Shown: positions 42,301 to 50,038 of the stretch, piece by piece
Layout of the letters: each line of letters starts with the position of its first letter
Position numbering within the stretch: position 1 is the stretch's first letter
Assembly (NCBI GenBank): GCA_021151625.1
Contig: JAGKWY010000044.1
Coordinates: 1-50,038, forward strand
DNA: 50,038 nucleotides
Reading direction: 5' to 3'
Source: Gammaproteobacteria bacterium
Lineage (GTDB): Bacteria; Pseudomonadota; Gammaproteobacteria; Pseudomonadales; Cellvibrionaceae
Made by a program: the position numbers and the translations under genes
The notes under the pieces: model-generated
What the model saw: the letters and a program-made list of their open reading frames with translations, nothing else
What the model was told of the DNA's origin: nothing
The model's database searches: none

Positions 42301-43039
42301 GCTGCCCCAGCCACAAATTGCCCTCAGTATCCTCCGCCAGTGCGTTAATCCGGTGGCCGGAACTGCCGCCCGCATCGCTGCGGCTGTGGGGATAAAAATG
42401 AAATTTACCGCTCGCCAGATCGAACTGGGCCAGCCCCGCATCGCTGGTACCCAACCAGATACGCCCGGCCGAGTCCTCAAACAGGGAGCGAATCGTAGTG
42501 ATGCGCGCGGTAGCGTCTCCAGTTGGCCATTTGAACTCCTGCGCCTGGGTGCGCTCCGGGTTAATGACAATCAGGCGCCCGCCATCACCGACATACAAAT
42601 TGCCCTGGCGATCCTCCAGCAAGGAGTAGATATTGTTGTGCGTCCCCAGCTCAGCCTGGGTAAAGGGGACAAATTCATCGCGCCGGGCATCGTAGCGACA
42701 CAGCGCCTGTTCCGCACCCACCCACAGGTCGCCGCGACTATCGCTCAACAGCGCCTGCACGAAACGTCCACAGACGTTATCGCGATCTGCGCCCTTGCCC
42801 GCATAGTTTTTCAGCTCCACGCCGTCATAGCGCAGCAGGCCTTCGCCACCACCAAACCACATAAACCCCTGGCGATCCTGGGTGATGGTCACCAGATTAT
42901 TCAAGGCTTTTTGACTGGCCAGATCATCCAGCCGGACCTGTTCAAAATGAATATCCGCCCGTGCCAGTGCGCAGGGCAATAGCAACAGGAGCAGCAGACA
43001 AGTGCGGTTGATGACAGGGCTTATGCATGACCAGTTCAT
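39392..43039 (-). CDS. hybrid two-component sensor with propeller sensor domain
   Basis: 1215 residues, membrane-spanning. After a signal peptide (LLLLLLLPCALARA) come many reg_prop propeller repeats (about 30-720; GFMWFGGGEGLLRYDG, GNLWLGQHITGLDIF, GNIWLGTNQGLARVSP), then a Y_Y_Y domain (FAFEFAALSY.. YAYRLEGFDKDW, about 725-795) and one membrane helix (about 803-822). The HisKA domain has H855 (NTSHELRTP), the HATPase has NLVSNSIKYSDEG and GGTGLGL, and a C-terminal receiver has phospho-acceptor D1144 (VILDLQMPQLDG). It is like the hybrid systems that sense polysaccharide fragments, but without the usual AraC DNA-binding domain, so output must go through another protein. The start could also be GTG 43060. 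Confidence 0.88.
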   Translation of the reverse strand: MNWSCISPVINRTCLLLLLLLPCALARADIHFEQVRLDDLASQKALNNLVTITQDRQGFMWFGGGEGLLRYDGVELKNYAGKGADRDNVCGRFVQALLSDSRGDLWVGAEQALCRYDARRDEFVPFTQAELGTHNNIYSLLEDRQGNLYVGDGGRLIVINPERTQAQEFKWPTGDATARITTIRSLFEDSAGRIWLGTSDAGLAQFDLASGKFHFYPHSRSDAGGSSGHRINALAEDTEGNLWLGQHITGLDIFNPRTGEFRHLPPLETVGSNSVWNIRNDQAGHLWIAGDGIGLLRYNLSSKIWTSYHHQQGNLQSLASDKTVGIFFDREGNLWITHFPSGISLYHRSSDKVSNYQQTLNPSAPELNDKGVLCFLELPDKRIWIGTEKGVNEFNPVNESFIDLSASTLPLPLPKKPVTALTRDSLGNIWIGTWSDGAYRLDTQGRLTHFLADQRPGSLSANIVWDVLPGLNGEVFLATQEGGLNRFDPVSGTFMVLLPHRAGEGISNQDIYSLLRDRQQRLWIGGTNGVDRYDPASDSYVHFGRHDTGNRQMPSLMVRSVFEDSRGRVWIATLDAGVFIWVGDNEPLMQLGLEQGMPDLVVTGIIEDNDGNIWLGTNQGLARVSPNTLSISAFNNSHGINAVTINRGAMLQASSGELYVGGVEGMSRFDPAHMSWDAANFPVRLTRLKITNREVIPGTHDSPLVQSVNLIEQLELNYTHSMFAFEFAALSYHLPAFNQYAYRLEGFDKDWNDIGSKNSATYTNIPAGTYRFQVKAANSSGQWSDQQLDIGLRILPAPWRTWWAYGGYALLLVGVFYLMYRHQKELAALEKEKQLNHALVRVNAIKDAFLANTSHELRTPVGGIVGLASALEDELQLPPGDARKKLDLIISSGRRLSHLINDILDYTKMAEANIELFKCWVELHPLIEKVFSIVKPLATNKNLQLINSSAQDERIWADPNRLEQILINLVSNSIKYSDEGSVAVVSQRHTDGLQLIVQDTGIGIAPEDMHKLFIPFSQLEASANRRSGGTGLGLTVTRYLIEQHGGHIHVESTLGKGSRFIMEFPLVTPEPELQQATNALAAPMLQAPDLHTKTILFADDDAINCMILYKQLKHTGAQLLEANNGLKAWELLQEKAQVDLVILDLQMPQLDGFEVAKNMRADSRWQQTPIIFLTANIIDQDVQTTQSLAPARILLKPVTKHLLWQQLLEMLPAID

Positions 43040-43235
43040 GCAACAAAGTTTAGACCGCACCGGTAGACTTTGCCGCCTGTTAGCAGGACTTTACCAACCC
43101 TTTTGCAATGCGCAAAAAATCACAAAAGTCGCGTTTATCCCCAAGCTGTCATCAAAACAGCAAATTTGTTTAACAATGCTTATATAGGTTTTGCCGGGAA
43201 CCACCCTTATCCAAATACTCATCAAGGAGATTCCC

Positions 43236-44486
43236 ATGTTAAAGCCCCTGCACCTGCTGGCCAGCGCCGCGCTGGTTTTGCTTATGCCACTCACTGCTGC
43301 CGCCCACAGCGATAGAAGCGAAAGCTATTCAAAGGGAGACAACAATAGCGCCAGCGTACAACTCGGCCCGCGCCCGTTTTATTTAGTGAATGACATGGAT
43401 GAAAGTTCACTCAAGAAAAAACTGCAAAGCTGCGCGAACGGCCCTTTTAAAAAAACCAACTTCTCTATTGGTCATCGCGGCGCACCACTGCAATTTCCCG
43501 AACACACCAAAGAATCCTATGAAGCCGCCGCCAAAATGGGCGCAGGCATTTTGGAGTGCGATGTCACCTTCACCAAAGACAAACAACTGGTATGCCGCCA
43601 CTCACAGTGCGACCTGCACACCACCACCAATATTCTCGCCACACCACTGGCGAGCAAGTGCAGCCAAAATTTTTTGCCGTTTGATCCGGTGAGCGGCAAA
43701 GCAGCCAGTGCCAATTGCTGCACCAGCGATATCACCCTCGCTGAATTTAAAACCCTGCAAGGTAAAATGGATGCGTTTAATCCCAAAGCCACCACAGCCG
43801 CAGAATATTTGCAGGGCACTGCCAACTGGCGCACCGACTTATACGCAAGCCGCGGCACACTGCTCACCCACGCCGAAAGTATCGAGCTGTTTAAAAAGCT
43901 CGGCGTAAAAATGACCCCCGAATTAAAATCCGCCAGCGTGCCTATGCCATTTAATGGCTATACCCAGGCCATGTACGCGCAGCAATTAATCAATGAGTAC
44001 AAAGCCGCCGGCGTAAAAGCGCGCGATGTATTTGCGCAATCATTTGATATTGCCGATGTGCGTTACTGGATTAAAAACGAGCAGGAGTTTGGCAAGCAAG
44101 CCGTTTACCTGGACGATGCCGATGTTCCCGCTGATGTTCCCACTGCGGCTGATTTGCAACTCTACGCTGACGAAGGCTTCAACATTGTTGCACCACCGAT
44201 TTGGGTGCTTCTCGCATTGGACAAGAACAATAAAATTGTTGCCTCCGATTATGCGCGCAACGCCAAAAAAGCCGGTTTGAAAATTATCACCTGGTCATTT
44301 GAGCGCTCTGGTCCATTAAAAACTGGCGGTGGCTGGTATTACCAAAGTGTGAGCCCGGCGATCAATAACGACGGCGATATGATGGACGCACTGCATGTAT
44401 TGGCAAAAGATGTTGGCGTGATCGGCATTTTCTCCGACTGGCCGGCAAGTGTGAGCTACTACGCGAGCTGTATGAATTTGAAATAA
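43236..44486 (+). CDS. secreted glycerophosphodiester phosphodiesterase
   Basis: 416 residues. Signal peptide MLKPLHLLASAALVLLMPLTAAA. GDPD enzymes cleave glycerophosphodiesters to sn-glycerol 3-phosphate and an alcohol, here in the periplasm. Catalytic motifs are FSIGHRGAPLQFPEHT (usual HRG...PENT; Asn is His here), the metal ligands in LECDVTFTKD and the second His in VCRHSQCD. An insertion with several cysteines (CDLHT, SKCSQN, NCCTSD) suggests disulfides. ATG 43236 has AAGGAGA. It is divergent from the propeller kinase across about 200 bp and ends at a clear terminator. Confidence 0.9.
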   Translation: MLKPLHLLASAALVLLMPLTAAAHSDRSESYSKGDNNSASVQLGPRPFYLVNDMDESSLKKKLQSCANGPFKKTNFSIGHRGAPLQFPEHTKESYEAAAKMGAGILECDVTFTKDKQLVCRHSQCDLHTTTNILATPLASKCSQNFLPFDPVSGKAASANCCTSDITLAEFKTLQGKMDAFNPKATTAAEYLQGTANWRTDLYASRGTLLTHAESIELFKKLGVKMTPELKSASVPMPFNGYTQAMYAQQLINEYKAAGVKARDVFAQSFDIADVRYWIKNEQEFGKQAVYLDDADVPADVPTAADLQLYADEGFNIVAPPIWVLLALDKNNKIVASDYARNAKKAGLKIITWSFERSGPLKTGGGWYYQSVSPAINNDGDMMDALHVLAKDVGVIGIFSDWPASVSYYASCMNLK

Positions 44487-44498
44487 CAACGTTTAAAC

Positions 44499-44534
44499 AT
44501 AATTAGCCCGGCACAACGCCGGGCTAATTATTTT
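44499..44534 (+). terminator. terminator of the GDPD gene
   Basis: Perfect 14-bp stem ATAATTAGCCCGGC / GCCGGGCTAATTAT with an ACAAC loop and a short T-run. Its right arm overlaps the last codons of the converging hybrid kinase gene. Confidence 0.85.
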
Positions 44535-47500
44535 CACCCAGCCACTCCTGTGCTGCCGCGAGTGTATGTTGTAATTCCAGCTGCAAGTGTTGCCAGCCAG
44601 GCGCAGAGTTTTCTACAGTTTTTTGATCGAGCAATTCGGTTTCCAGTGCTTGCGCAGCAGCAATAAAATCGGCAGCTCCCAGCATGCCCACAGTGCCGCG
44701 CAAGGTATGCAACGCCCGGGCGCAAGCTTCCCAATCGCCCTGCTGATATAACTGTTGCAAATTAGCGACGGATTTTTCGGTATTGCTTAATAAATTGCCC
44801 ACTAACAGCCGTGTTTTTTCTACATGACTGCTACTGGCCGCCGACATGGCCAGCAATTTCTCAATATTAAATTTTGGTGATGCCGCTATTTTTTTTGCGG
44901 TGGCCGCTGCCGGGGCAGCAGCAGCCAGAGTTAACGCGGTTATTTTTTCTGCAGGCAAATGCCGTGCAATAGTTGCCAGCATAATCTCGGTTTCAATCGG
45001 TTTGGCGATAAGATCATTCATACCTGAGGCGATGCATTCATCGCGCTCAAACTCCATCACTCCAGCTGTCATTGCCAACACTGGCAATTCCAGTTTTAAT
45101 TCACTGCGAATAATTCGTGTTGCGGTAAAGCCATCCATCACCGGCATCTGCACATCCATTAACACCAGGTCGTAGGTGTCAGCATGTGCGCGCAAGTGTT
45201 CAATTGCTTTTTGGCCATTTTCAACAATATCCAGGGTCGCACCGGCGCGGGTTAATAGCTCACGAGCGACCACCTGGTTAAAGTCGTTATCTTCCACCAG
45301 CAACAGATGCGCGTTTAATTGCATTGTCGCCGCCGGGGAAGCCTCCGCGATGTTAGTAGTGTCCAGCACCAGTAACTCATGCAGGGTGTCGAATACACTT
45401 GATGAGGTAAATGGTTTAAATAAATACCCCGAGGGTTTTTGGGCATCGCTAAAGGACTTTTCTTGCTGCAGAATTTTTTCGCGCCCGAAGGCATTAACCA
45501 TTAACAGTAGCGGTGGTGTTTGCGCCCCCAGATGCATACGAATTGCTTCCAGGGTATTAATGCCATTCATTCCCGGCATTTGCCAATCCACAAAGATAGT
45601 ATCGTAATGCAAGTGTTGGGCTTTAACATGGCGCACCAGCTCCAGCGCTTCCTTGCCGGAAGTTGCCGTATCTGCATGCCAATGCCAGAGCTGGATAATT
45701 TTTTTCATCGCCTCCAGGCTGCCGGGGTTGTCCTCCACAATTAACACGCGCATTTCGCGTTTAAACGCAGAGGCAGATTGTTCCAACGCTGATGTAGAGG
45801 CGCTGACAAACGGCAGGGTTACACTGAATTCACTGCCCTGGCCATGAATACTGCTCACATCAATCGTGCCGCCCATAATTTCGGTCAGGCGACGCGAAAT
45901 TACCAACCCCAAACCTGTGCCGCCAAATTTGCGCGTGGTGGATGAGTCCGCTTGCGTAAAAGGAGAAAACAAGCGCGCTAATTGCGCCTCGGTCATACCT
46001 ATGCCGGTATCGCGCAAGGTAAATTGCAGCACAACTTTTTCCGCCTCTGCCGACACTCGTTTTACACTGAGATCAATTTCACCCTGCGCGGTAAATTTAA
46101 TCGCATTGCTCACCAGATTCACCAGAACTTGCTGCAATCTATGCGAGTCGCCGTACATAAGTGAAGGAATATTTTCATCGGCACTGATAATCAACTCGAG
46201 ATTTTTATGCGCGGCATTAATGCTCATCAAACTCGCAATCGCCGAGAGCACATCGGTCAGGGAAAACTGCACGGGCGATAACTCCATACGCCCCGCTTCA
46301 ATTTTGGAAAAATCGAGAATATCGTTAATGATATCGAGCAAGGATTTACCCGCGACTGAAATCATATCCAGGTATTTTTTCTGCTCGGCGGAGAGACCGG
46401 TATTGGCCAGCAATTGCGCCATACCTAACACCGCATTCATGGGTGTGCGAATTTCATGGCTCATATTGGCCACAAAATCGCTTTTGGCTTGGTTGGCATG
46501 TTCCGCCTGTTGTTTGGCGAGGCGCAATTTCAATTCCGCCTGTTTGCGCTCGCTGATGTCGCGCGCTATGCCAACAAATAAAAACTGGTCATCCAAACGC
46601 ATGGCATTGATGGTCAACTCCAATTGAAAACAGGTGCCATCTTTACGCATACCGGGCAGTTCCACACTCGGCTTACCCACCACCGTAGGTGTGCCGCCAG
46701 CGAGAAAGCGGCGCATACCCGCCTCATGGGCGGCGCGCATATTTTCCGGAATTAACAGCGTAATATTTTTACCGATGATCTCTTCCGGCACATAGCCAAA
46801 AATTTTACTCGCGGCCAAATTAAACGATTCGATATTGCCCTGCGCATCAACAGTGATAATTCCTTCACCGACATTGTCCATCACCGTGCGCATGCGCAAT
46901 TCTTTTTCGGTGGCAGCGCGCTCGGATTCAATAATGCGCGCGGTCACTGGTTTTATTTGCGAATGCAATACCAGGGCACCGCCCACCACCAATAATAAAA
47001 ATAGCGGGATGCTCCAGCGAAATTGTTCGCGAATAGGATTCAACAGTGAGCGAGTGTCCTGCTTGATAACAATGCCGAAATTTTCTCCCGGCAAGGGCGC
47101 ATAGGCGGCAACCACGCTGACATTTTCAAAATCCAGACCTTTAAAAATACCGCTTTGCCCGGCGGAGGCAAGGTTCATAGGTGTTGACTGTCCGTAGTTA
47201 TTGCTCATCGCCGCGCGATACACATCCGCATGGCTTTTATCCGGAAAGCATTGCAAATGATCTGCCTGGCGCACGCACAAACGGGTTTCACTTTGATCAC
47301 CCAGGTCATCGCCCATAAGTTGATGCACTATGTGCGAGAGCGGCTCTTCAATTTCCAGCGTGCCCAGCTGTTCGCCGTCATCGTGAATGGGCAAGCGCAG
47401 CTTCATTAGGAAGGTTTTATCCCAACTGAGGCTCGCGCCCTCGCTCAACAATTTAACCGGCAAGGTATTGGTCTGGGAAAAACTGCCCACGCGCAACAGC

Positions 47501-48480
47501 TCGTGCCCATCGTTATCGTAAATCGCCACAGCACTTGTGCCAGACGCGAGGATATTGTTGGCAATGGAGTTAAGTTCATAACGCACTACCTTGTTATCCG
47601 GGTTGCTCTTGAGTGTGCGACTGAGGGTATAAAGGCGCGTGCGGCTGGCGTTGAGCCGCGCTTTGCTAAGCACTTGCTCCACACCCAGATTAAAGATGGC
47701 GGTTTGGGTTTTCAGGGTTTGGCTGAGATTTTCGCCGAGGGTTTTTTCAAAAGTCGCCTGCTGGGCCGCGAAGCCGGAAACACCGACAGACAAGGCTGCC
47801 ACCACCAGCAACGCGGTACCGCCCACGACAATTTTATCGCTATCGGCAAAATAAGCCCGGCTGCGGTACCAGTCGGTATCGCGCCAATGGCGCCACAGAC
47901 CAAAGCTAACCACCAGCAAACCGACTGCCGTATGCACCGCCATACGCGTCACGGTAATGCCGTACAAATGTTCCAGCTGCAACAAATAGCCAATCAGGCC
48001 CGCCAACCCGAGAAACGCAATAAACAAGGTAGATAGTTGCAGCAGAAATACGGCTGCGCGGCTGGCAACCCGGTGCGCCAGTATTAGCACAAAGCCAACA
48101 AGGAGAAACGCCAGCGTGGTGTTCGGCGGCATGCGGCCCGGATGGGGGTTTGCATCCAGCAGCCAGGCGTGAAAAGCTGGCCTATCCAGCGGGAAATTAG
48201 CGCCCGCCAGATGCTCGATCAATTCCAGCGAGGTCAACGCGACCAACACCGCTCCAATCACGCGCTGACCGCGCATTGCCCAGGCAGGCACCAGCAACGG
48301 CAGCAGCAAGGCAACGCCAGTGAGGGTAAATGCCAATGCTGTATTGAACACCATGGCAATCAAATCGGGGCGCAACTGCACCAGTAGCGGATTGCGCGCG
48401 AACCAGCCAGCGATAACAGCAACCCCCAATGCCATCACCAACCCGCCCGCCAGAGTTTGTGCGGTTATACGTGTATTCAT
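44524..48480 (-). CDS. large hybrid histidine kinase with PAS, two receivers and HPt
   Basis: 1318 residues. About seven N-terminal membrane helices (15-210) and another near 225-245 precede a periplasmic sensor region (about 250-500) and a further helix (about 510-530, SIPLFLLLVVGGALVL). Then follow a PAS domain (about 545-650, EGIITVDAQGNIESFN), HisKA with H675 (NMSHEIRTPMNAVLG), HATPase (NLVSNAIKFT, GGTGLGL), receiver 1 with D965 (FVDWQMPGMNG), receiver 2 with D1109 (LMDVQMPVMDG) and an HPt domain with H1258 (LHTLRGTVGMLGA). It is a complete BarA/ArcB-like phosphorelay in one chain, with no dedicated response regulator nearby. The start is ATG 48480 or ATG 48495. Receiver 1 has Asn where the switch Thr/Ser is usual (LMVNAFG). 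Confidence 0.9.
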   Translation of the reverse strand: MNTRITAQTLAGGLVMALGVAVIAGWFARNPLLVQLRPDLIAMVFNTALAFTLTGVALLLPLLVPAWAMRGQRVIGAVLVALTSLELIEHLAGANFPLDRPAFHAWLLDANPHPGRMPPNTTLAFLLVGFVLILAHRVASRAAVFLLQLSTLFIAFLGLAGLIGYLLQLEHLYGITVTRMAVHTAVGLLVVSFGLWRHWRDTDWYRSRAYFADSDKIVVGGTALLVVAALSVGVSGFAAQQATFEKTLGENLSQTLKTQTAIFNLGVEQVLSKARLNASRTRLYTLSRTLKSNPDNKVVRYELNSIANNILASGTSAVAIYDNDGHELLRVGSFSQTNTLPVKLLSEGASLSWDKTFLMKLRLPIHDDGEQLGTLEIEEPLSHIVHQLMGDDLGDQSETRLCVRQADHLQCFPDKSHADVYRAAMSNNYGQSTPMNLASAGQSGIFKGLDFENVSVVAAYAPLPGENFGIVIKQDTRSLLNPIREQFRWSIPLFLLLVVGGALVLHSQIKPVTARIIESERAATEKELRMRTVMDNVGEGIITVDAQGNIESFNLAASKIFGYVPEEIIGKNITLLIPENMRAAHEAGMRRFLAGGTPTVVGKPSVELPGMRKDGTCFQLELTINAMRLDDQFLFVGIARDISERKQAELKLRLAKQQAEHANQAKSDFVANMSHEIRTPMNAVLGMAQLLANTGLSAEQKKYLDMISVAGKSLLDIINDILDFSKIEAGRMELSPVQFSLTDVLSAIASLMSINAAHKNLELIISADENIPSLMYGDSHRLQQVLVNLVSNAIKFTAQGEIDLSVKRVSAEAEKVVLQFTLRDTGIGMTEAQLARLFSPFTQADSSTTRKFGGTGLGLVISRRLTEIMGGTIDVSSIHGQGSEFSVTLPFVSASTSALEQSASAFKREMRVLIVEDNPGSLEAMKKIIQLWHWHADTATSGKEALELVRHVKAQHLHYDTIFVDWQMPGMNGINTLEAIRMHLGAQTPPLLLMVNAFGREKILQQEKSFSDAQKPSGYLFKPFTSSSVFDTLHELLVLDTTNIAEASPAATMQLNAHLLLVEDNDFNQVVARELLTRAGATLDIVENGQKAIEHLRAHADTYDLVLMDVQMPVMDGFTATRIIRSELKLELPVLAMTAGVMEFERDECIASGMNDLIAKPIETEIMLATIARHLPAEKITALTLAAAAPAAATAKKIAASPKFNIEKLLAMSAASSSHVEKTRLLVGNLLSNTEKSVANLQQLYQQGDWEACARALHTLRGTVGMLGAADFIAAAQALETELLDQKTVENSAPGWQHLQLELQHTLAAAQEWLGENN

Positions 48481-48588
48481 TCTGCCTGCAACCATCAAAA
48501 TTCTGCTCTAAGCCTAGACCATGGTGCGGGTAGCGGGAGCGCAGCGGTAAGGATTCTCCCTAGACAGAACTGAGGTTATTCACAAAAT

Positions 48589-49014
48589 TTACAAAAACCG
48601 CCGTGCGTTCTCGGCCGATGGCAGGGCGCAATAACTATAACGCCCGAACAACCTGTACCTATTGCGTGCGATTAACAAATACAGCCAGTTGCGTAAGCGG
48701 ACCGGAAAAATGCGCAAAATACCGCACCACCGCCAGGGCAAGGGTAGCTGGCGCATAATCGCTAAAAATGCATCGCTGTGGGTAAACAACCGCCCACGAG
48801 AAATTAACAGCATGGTTTCATAATCGCTTAACGGGAAACCAAAATACGCAAGCAATGCCTGCCCCGGCGGAGATTGCACAGAGCAAAGTTTAAAATGGTG
48901 CGCAGAATCAAAACGAAGAATAAACCGGGTCCAGCGATTGCAGAGTTTGCATTCGGCATCAAATAAAATAATTTGCTCGTGTTCGATTAGGCTCATCAAA
49001 TCGGTGTTATCCAT
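48589..49014 (-). CDS. DCC family thiol-disulfide oxidoreductase-like protein
   Basis: 141 residues of the DCC (DUF393) family, a small thioredoxin-like group named after its DxxCxxC motif. Here the N-terminal motif is IILFDAECKLCNRWTRFILRFD. It also has the FKLCSVQSPPGQ and SDAFLAIMRQL segments, and a basic C-terminal part with RNWLYLLIARNRYRLFGR. Physiological function is not established. ATG 49014 has AGGAGA. The gene upstream (membrane protein) ends 21 nt before it, so both are likely one operon, divergent from the GbsR-type regulator. Confidence 0.88.
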   Translation of the reverse strand: MDNTDLMSLIEHEQIILFDAECKLCNRWTRFILRFDSAHHFKLCSVQSPPGQALLAYFGFPLSDYETMLLISRGRLFTHSDAFLAIMRQLPLPWRWCGILRIFPVRLRNWLYLLIARNRYRLFGRYSYCALPSAENARRFL

Positions 49015-49035
49015 TACGATTCTCCTGCTATCTCA

Positions 49036-49491
49036 TCAACGTTTGCTGCGGTAATCCATCACCATCAACCCAATCGCGGCCGGCACTATGGCGAGCAGCG
49101 CGCCCAGATCCACCCACAGGTGCGACCAGATGGATTGTTGCAAAGAGATATAAATATCCTGCGGCGCCCAGCACAAGATTGTGAGCGCAAGTGCGAGCCA
49201 GATAATGGGGTCGGCGTAGCGGTTTCCCGCGTATATCAGCAGTAGCATCAAAAGAGAGAAGGCCTGCAGCGTGGCGCCGAAGAGTTTGAACCACCAATGT
49301 TGTAGTGCCAGGGCATCGGCAGGTAGCCCGAAACTGACCAGCACTTGCTGGTGATACTCAAGCATCACCGAGCCATCACCCCATAACGTCATCACTATGG
49401 CTACCAGCACATGACCTACCGCCACAAGATACAACCAGCCCACCAGGTATTTACGTCTGCTTTTCTCTGTATCGCGTCTGTTCATCTGCAT
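49036..49491 (-). CDS. small inner-membrane protein, four predicted helices
   Basis: 151 residues, function unknown. Four hydrophobic segments: YLVGWLYLVAVGHVLVAIVMTLW (about 15-37), WWFKLFGATLQAFSLLMLLLIYAG (about 66-89), PIIWLALALTILCWAPQDIYI (about 94-115) and LWVDLGALLAIVPAAIGLMVM (about 124-145). The N-terminus is strongly basic, so it should face the cytoplasm. ATG 49491 has AAGGA; ATG 49485 is an alternative. It lies in front of the DCC gene and divergent from the regulator, which may control it (inference). Confidence 0.75.
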   Translation of the reverse strand: MQMNRRDTEKSRRKYLVGWLYLVAVGHVLVAIVMTLWGDGSVMLEYHQQVLVSFGLPADALALQHWWFKLFGATLQAFSLLMLLLIYAGNRYADPIIWLALALTILCWAPQDIYISLQQSIWSHLWVDLGALLAIVPAAIGLMVMDYRSKR

Positions 49492-49510
49492 CGCTTTTTC
49501 ATCCTTTTAC

Positions 49511-49568
49511 TTGACCCAGGTCAAATCATTCTGTAATTTCAGAATATACTGAAAATTCAGGAATTACA
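49511..49568. promoter_or_regulatory. operator region with FNR/Anr-like box and nested palindromes
   Basis: TTGACCCAGGTCAA (49511-49524) has the TTGAC-N4-GTCAA form of FNR/Anr/Dnr sites. Next to it TTTCAG-AATATA-CTGAAA (49537-49554) is a perfect inverted repeat, itself framed by TGTAATT (49532-49538) and AATTACA (49562-49568). The block lies between the divergent membrane-protein gene and the GbsR-type regulator, directly before the regulator start. An autoregulatory operator is plausible for the inner palindrome. Confidence 0.55.
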
Positions 49569-49570
49569 AA

Positions 49571-50038
49571 ATGCCAGAAAACCTCACCCCAATGATCCAG
49601 TCCTGCATCCTCCACTTTGGCGAGATGGGCAGCCGCTGGGGCATCAACCGCACCGTGGGCCAGATGTACGCCCTGCTGGTACTGAGCAAAGAGCCGCTGT
49701 GCGCCGATGACATTACCGAAGCCCTGGGCATTTCCCGCTCCAACGTCAGCATGGGCCTGAAAGAATTGATGTCCTGGGACCTGGTGAAACTGCAGCATCG
49801 CCCCGGCGAGCGCAAAGAGTTTTATTCAGCGCCAGGCGATGTGTGGGATATCGCCAAAACCCTGATTGAACAGCGTCGCAAACGCGAGATTGATCCTACA
49901 CTTTCCACACTGCGCAACTTGCTGATCGACACCCCGGCCAATGACGCCGAAGCCTACGCCCAGCAGCGCATGCGCGAAATGCACGAGCTGATTGAAATGC
50001 TCACGCTCTGGACGCAGGAAATCCAGCGCCTGGATTCC
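49571..50038 (+). CDS. GbsR/MarR family transcriptional regulator, 3' end cut by window
   Basis: 156 codons are visible and the frame runs off the window. Residues about 8-30 (QSCILHFGEMGSRWGINRTVGQMYALL) and the winged-helix part about 35-80 (DDITEALGISRSNVSMGLKELMSWDLVKLQHRPGERKEFYSA) match the GbsR branch of MarR regulators, with the recognition helix at SRSNVSMGLKEL. A helical dimerisation region follows. GbsR proteins control osmoprotectant and some redox genes elsewhere; the effector here is unknown. The ATG at 49571 lies directly after the nested palindromes, so the gene may be autoregulated. Confidence 0.88.
   Translation, partial: MPENLTPMIQSCILHFGEMGSRWGINRTVGQMYALLVLSKEPLCADDITEALGISRSNVSMGLKELMSWDLVKLQHRPGERKEFYSAPGDVWDIAKTLIEQRRKREIDPTLSTLRNLLIDTPANDAEAYAQQRMREMHELIEMLTLWTQEIQRLDS

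Noticed and set aside
43146..43160. CTGT...ACAG resembling a second LexA box, and CTGTCAT resembling a PHO half-site, upstream of the GDPD gene
   Set aside because: The spacing between CTGT and ACAG is 7, not 8, and the arms lack the outer TA bases. The second PHO half-site is poorly matched, so neither was called.

Overview
The window looks like a gammaproteobacterial chromosome, most likely Cellvibrio or a close relative (inference). The first 30 kb carries the gene set and near gene order of the Pseudomonas region clpB - pgeF - rluD - bamD - pilS - pilR - minor pilins - ispH - fkpB - lspA - ileS - ribF - murJ. The rest is accessory: copper-protein genes, polysaccharide-type hybrid sensors and a methyltransferase/dioxygenase fusion. 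I saw no insertion sequence, prophage, CRISPR array, tRNA or rRNA.

Layout. 1-9.6 kb: 3'-truncated acetolactate synthase (ilvI), a structured intergenic region and a DUF4124 protein, then the leftward genes clpB (sigma-32-type promoter), a SHOCT/DUF4870 membrane protein, cutC, pgeF and rluD, with bamD divergent. 9.6-14.5 kb: nadE (leftward) and the pilS-pilR two-component pair (rightward). 14.5-22.1 kb: leftward minor-pilin operon fimU-pilV-pilW-pilX-pilY1-pilE, with an extra divergent FimT-like pilin at 22.3 kb. PilS/PilR control pilus transcription in relatives, and the minor pilins with PilY1 form the tip and priming complex. 22.8-30.1 kb: leftward housekeeping run murJ-ribF-ileS-lspA-fkpB-ispH, with a double-hairpin repeat between ileS and lspA.

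30.2-32.4 kb, rightward: a lipoprotein joining LprI-like and MliC-like lysozyme-inhibitor domains, a DUF481 outer-membrane protein, and the most unusual locus of the window. That locus is a perfect-armed LexA box over a promoter, then a 28-codon yebG-like reading frame, then about 390 nt of dense RNA-like secondary structure ending in a strong rightward terminator. 32.4-36.1 kb, leftward: an ABC importer of the TauA/NrtA type with a SCO protein and a degenerate cupredoxin embedded in the operon. 36.4-50 kb: a periplasmic binding-fold protein; a reg_prop hybrid histidine kinase apparently co-transcribed with a PRMT-like methyltransferase / PhyH dioxygenase fusion; a secreted GDPD phosphodiesterase; a large hybrid kinase with two receivers and an HPt domain; a DCC protein and a small membrane protein; and, divergent from these, a 3'-truncated GbsR/MarR regulator.

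All assignments come from reading the translated sequence against remembered family features. No database search or folding calculation was run. Base pairs quoted for RNAs were found by eye.
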